From the NCBI GenBank assembly GCA_036274635.1, contig DASUFI010000100.1, forward strand, positions 1 to 5,681: DNA of 5,681 nucleotides, given 5' to 3'. Source of the stretch: DASUFI01 sp036274635. GTDB lineage: Bacteria; Planctomycetota; B15-G4. The notes beneath the pieces are model-generated. The model saw only the letters and a program-made list of their open reading frames with translations. It did no database searches and was not told where the DNA came from. Positions 5,356 through 5,681 of this stretch are shown here, piece by piece (position 1 is the first letter of the stretch; the number at the start of each line of letters is the position of its first letter). The translations under genes and the position numbers were made by a program.

Positions 5356-5681
5356 TCAGGACCGGTCGAACACCGGCCCGCGCTCCAGTCCCGTGAGATT
5401 AGCGGCGAACTCGGCCTGATCCAGTGCGAAGAGCGGCCCCACCTCGACCGGACCGGCCGGCACGGGCAGCCCGGCGGCCGCCATCCAGCGCTTGCCCTGC
5501 GCGACGAGCGCCGCGCGGGCGGTGGCGGGGCTGTCGGGGCCCTCGGCGTTCTTCACCGGCGCAAACTCGTCCTCGCGCCGCACCTCCTGGGTGACGGCTC
5601 GCGCGGCGTGGCCCAGCGCGTCGAAGACGAACTGCTCCATCTTCACCGCGTTGGGCCGCTCCGGCCGGTGCGGGCGGCCGT
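5356..5681 (-). CDS. UDP-N-acetylglucosamine pyrophosphorylase, eukaryote-like UAP/AGX type (C-terminal end only)
   Basis: Last 107 residues of a protein that starts beyond the right edge. UDPGP-family enzymes of this type make UDP-GlcNAc (or UDP-GalNAc) from UTP and the hexosamine 1-phosphate in the cytoplasm. The fragment carries the block PNAVKMEQFVFDAL, then EVRREDEFAPVKNAEGPDSPATAR, followed by a Trp helix. It closely matches the C-terminal part of human UAP1 as I remember it (NGIKMEKFVFD, then REDEFSPLKNA, then a TAR motif), including the lysine contacting the phosphates. Most bacteria use the unrelated GlmU for this step. The GTG at 5646 is an internal valine, not a start, because homology continues upstream. 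It is the first visible gene of a precursor operon with ddl and dapB. Sugar specificity cannot be judged from this piece. Confidence 0.88.
   Translation of the reverse strand, partial: GRPHRPERPNAVKMEQFVFDALGHAARAVTQEVRREDEFAPVKNAEGPDSPATARAALVAQGKRWMAAAGLPVPAGPVEVGPLFALDQAEFAANLTGLERGPVFDRS

Noticed and set aside
5356..5646. Stand-alone 96-residue protein starting at GTG 5646
   Set aside because: UAP-family similarity continues upstream of the GTG to the window edge, so this is the end of a longer gene.

Overview
This is a very GC-rich bacterial window (clearly above 65% by eye, with G/C in most third codon positions). Almost everything is coded on the minus strand. I infer Planctomycetota, tentatively. 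The secreted proteases end in a beta-rich C-terminal domain of a pattern I recall from many exported planctomycete proteins (GGTL, then Q-W-x(4)-D-x-GP-x-G, then N-x-L near the end). A eukaryote-like UDP-GlcNAc pyrophosphorylase also sits in a cell-wall precursor operon. Myxococcota or another GC-rich phylum cannot be excluded without a search.

Left part (1-3087, minus strand, read right to left): a small exported protein of unknown function (2548-3087) is followed after 11 bases by a secreted matrixin-type zinc metalloprotease (1175-2536). After 87 bases holding a strong hairpin comes a second, paralogous metalloprotease (1-1087), whose C-terminal end lies outside the window. The two proteases are an old tandem duplication with a period of about 1.44 kb. 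Each has a signal peptide, a HExxHxxGxxH zinc site with a Met-turn, an IPT/TIG domain and the C-terminal domain. Neither has a cysteine-switch prodomain.

Middle (3088-3634): a 108-base divergent intergenic region, a small two-helix membrane protein with an acidic tail on the plus strand (3196-3501), and a class II tRNA-Leu(CAA) on the minus strand (3503-3590). The small gene and the tRNA converge with a single base between them.

Right part (3635-5681, minus strand): a compact operon for cytoplasmic precursors of peptidoglycan. The order of transcription is the C-terminal end of a UAP/AGX-type UDP-N-acetylglucosamine pyrophosphorylase, then D-alanine--D-alanine ligase (ddl), then dihydrodipicolinate reductase (dapB). 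They supply UDP-GlcNAc, D-Ala-D-Ala and the diaminopimelate/lysine pathway. The ddl stop and dapB start overlap as GTGA. The tRNA-Leu lies 44 bases downstream and may be co-transcribed.

No insertion sequence, CRISPR array, phage gene or replication origin was seen. The most unusual unit is the exported-protein plus double-metalloprotease operon.
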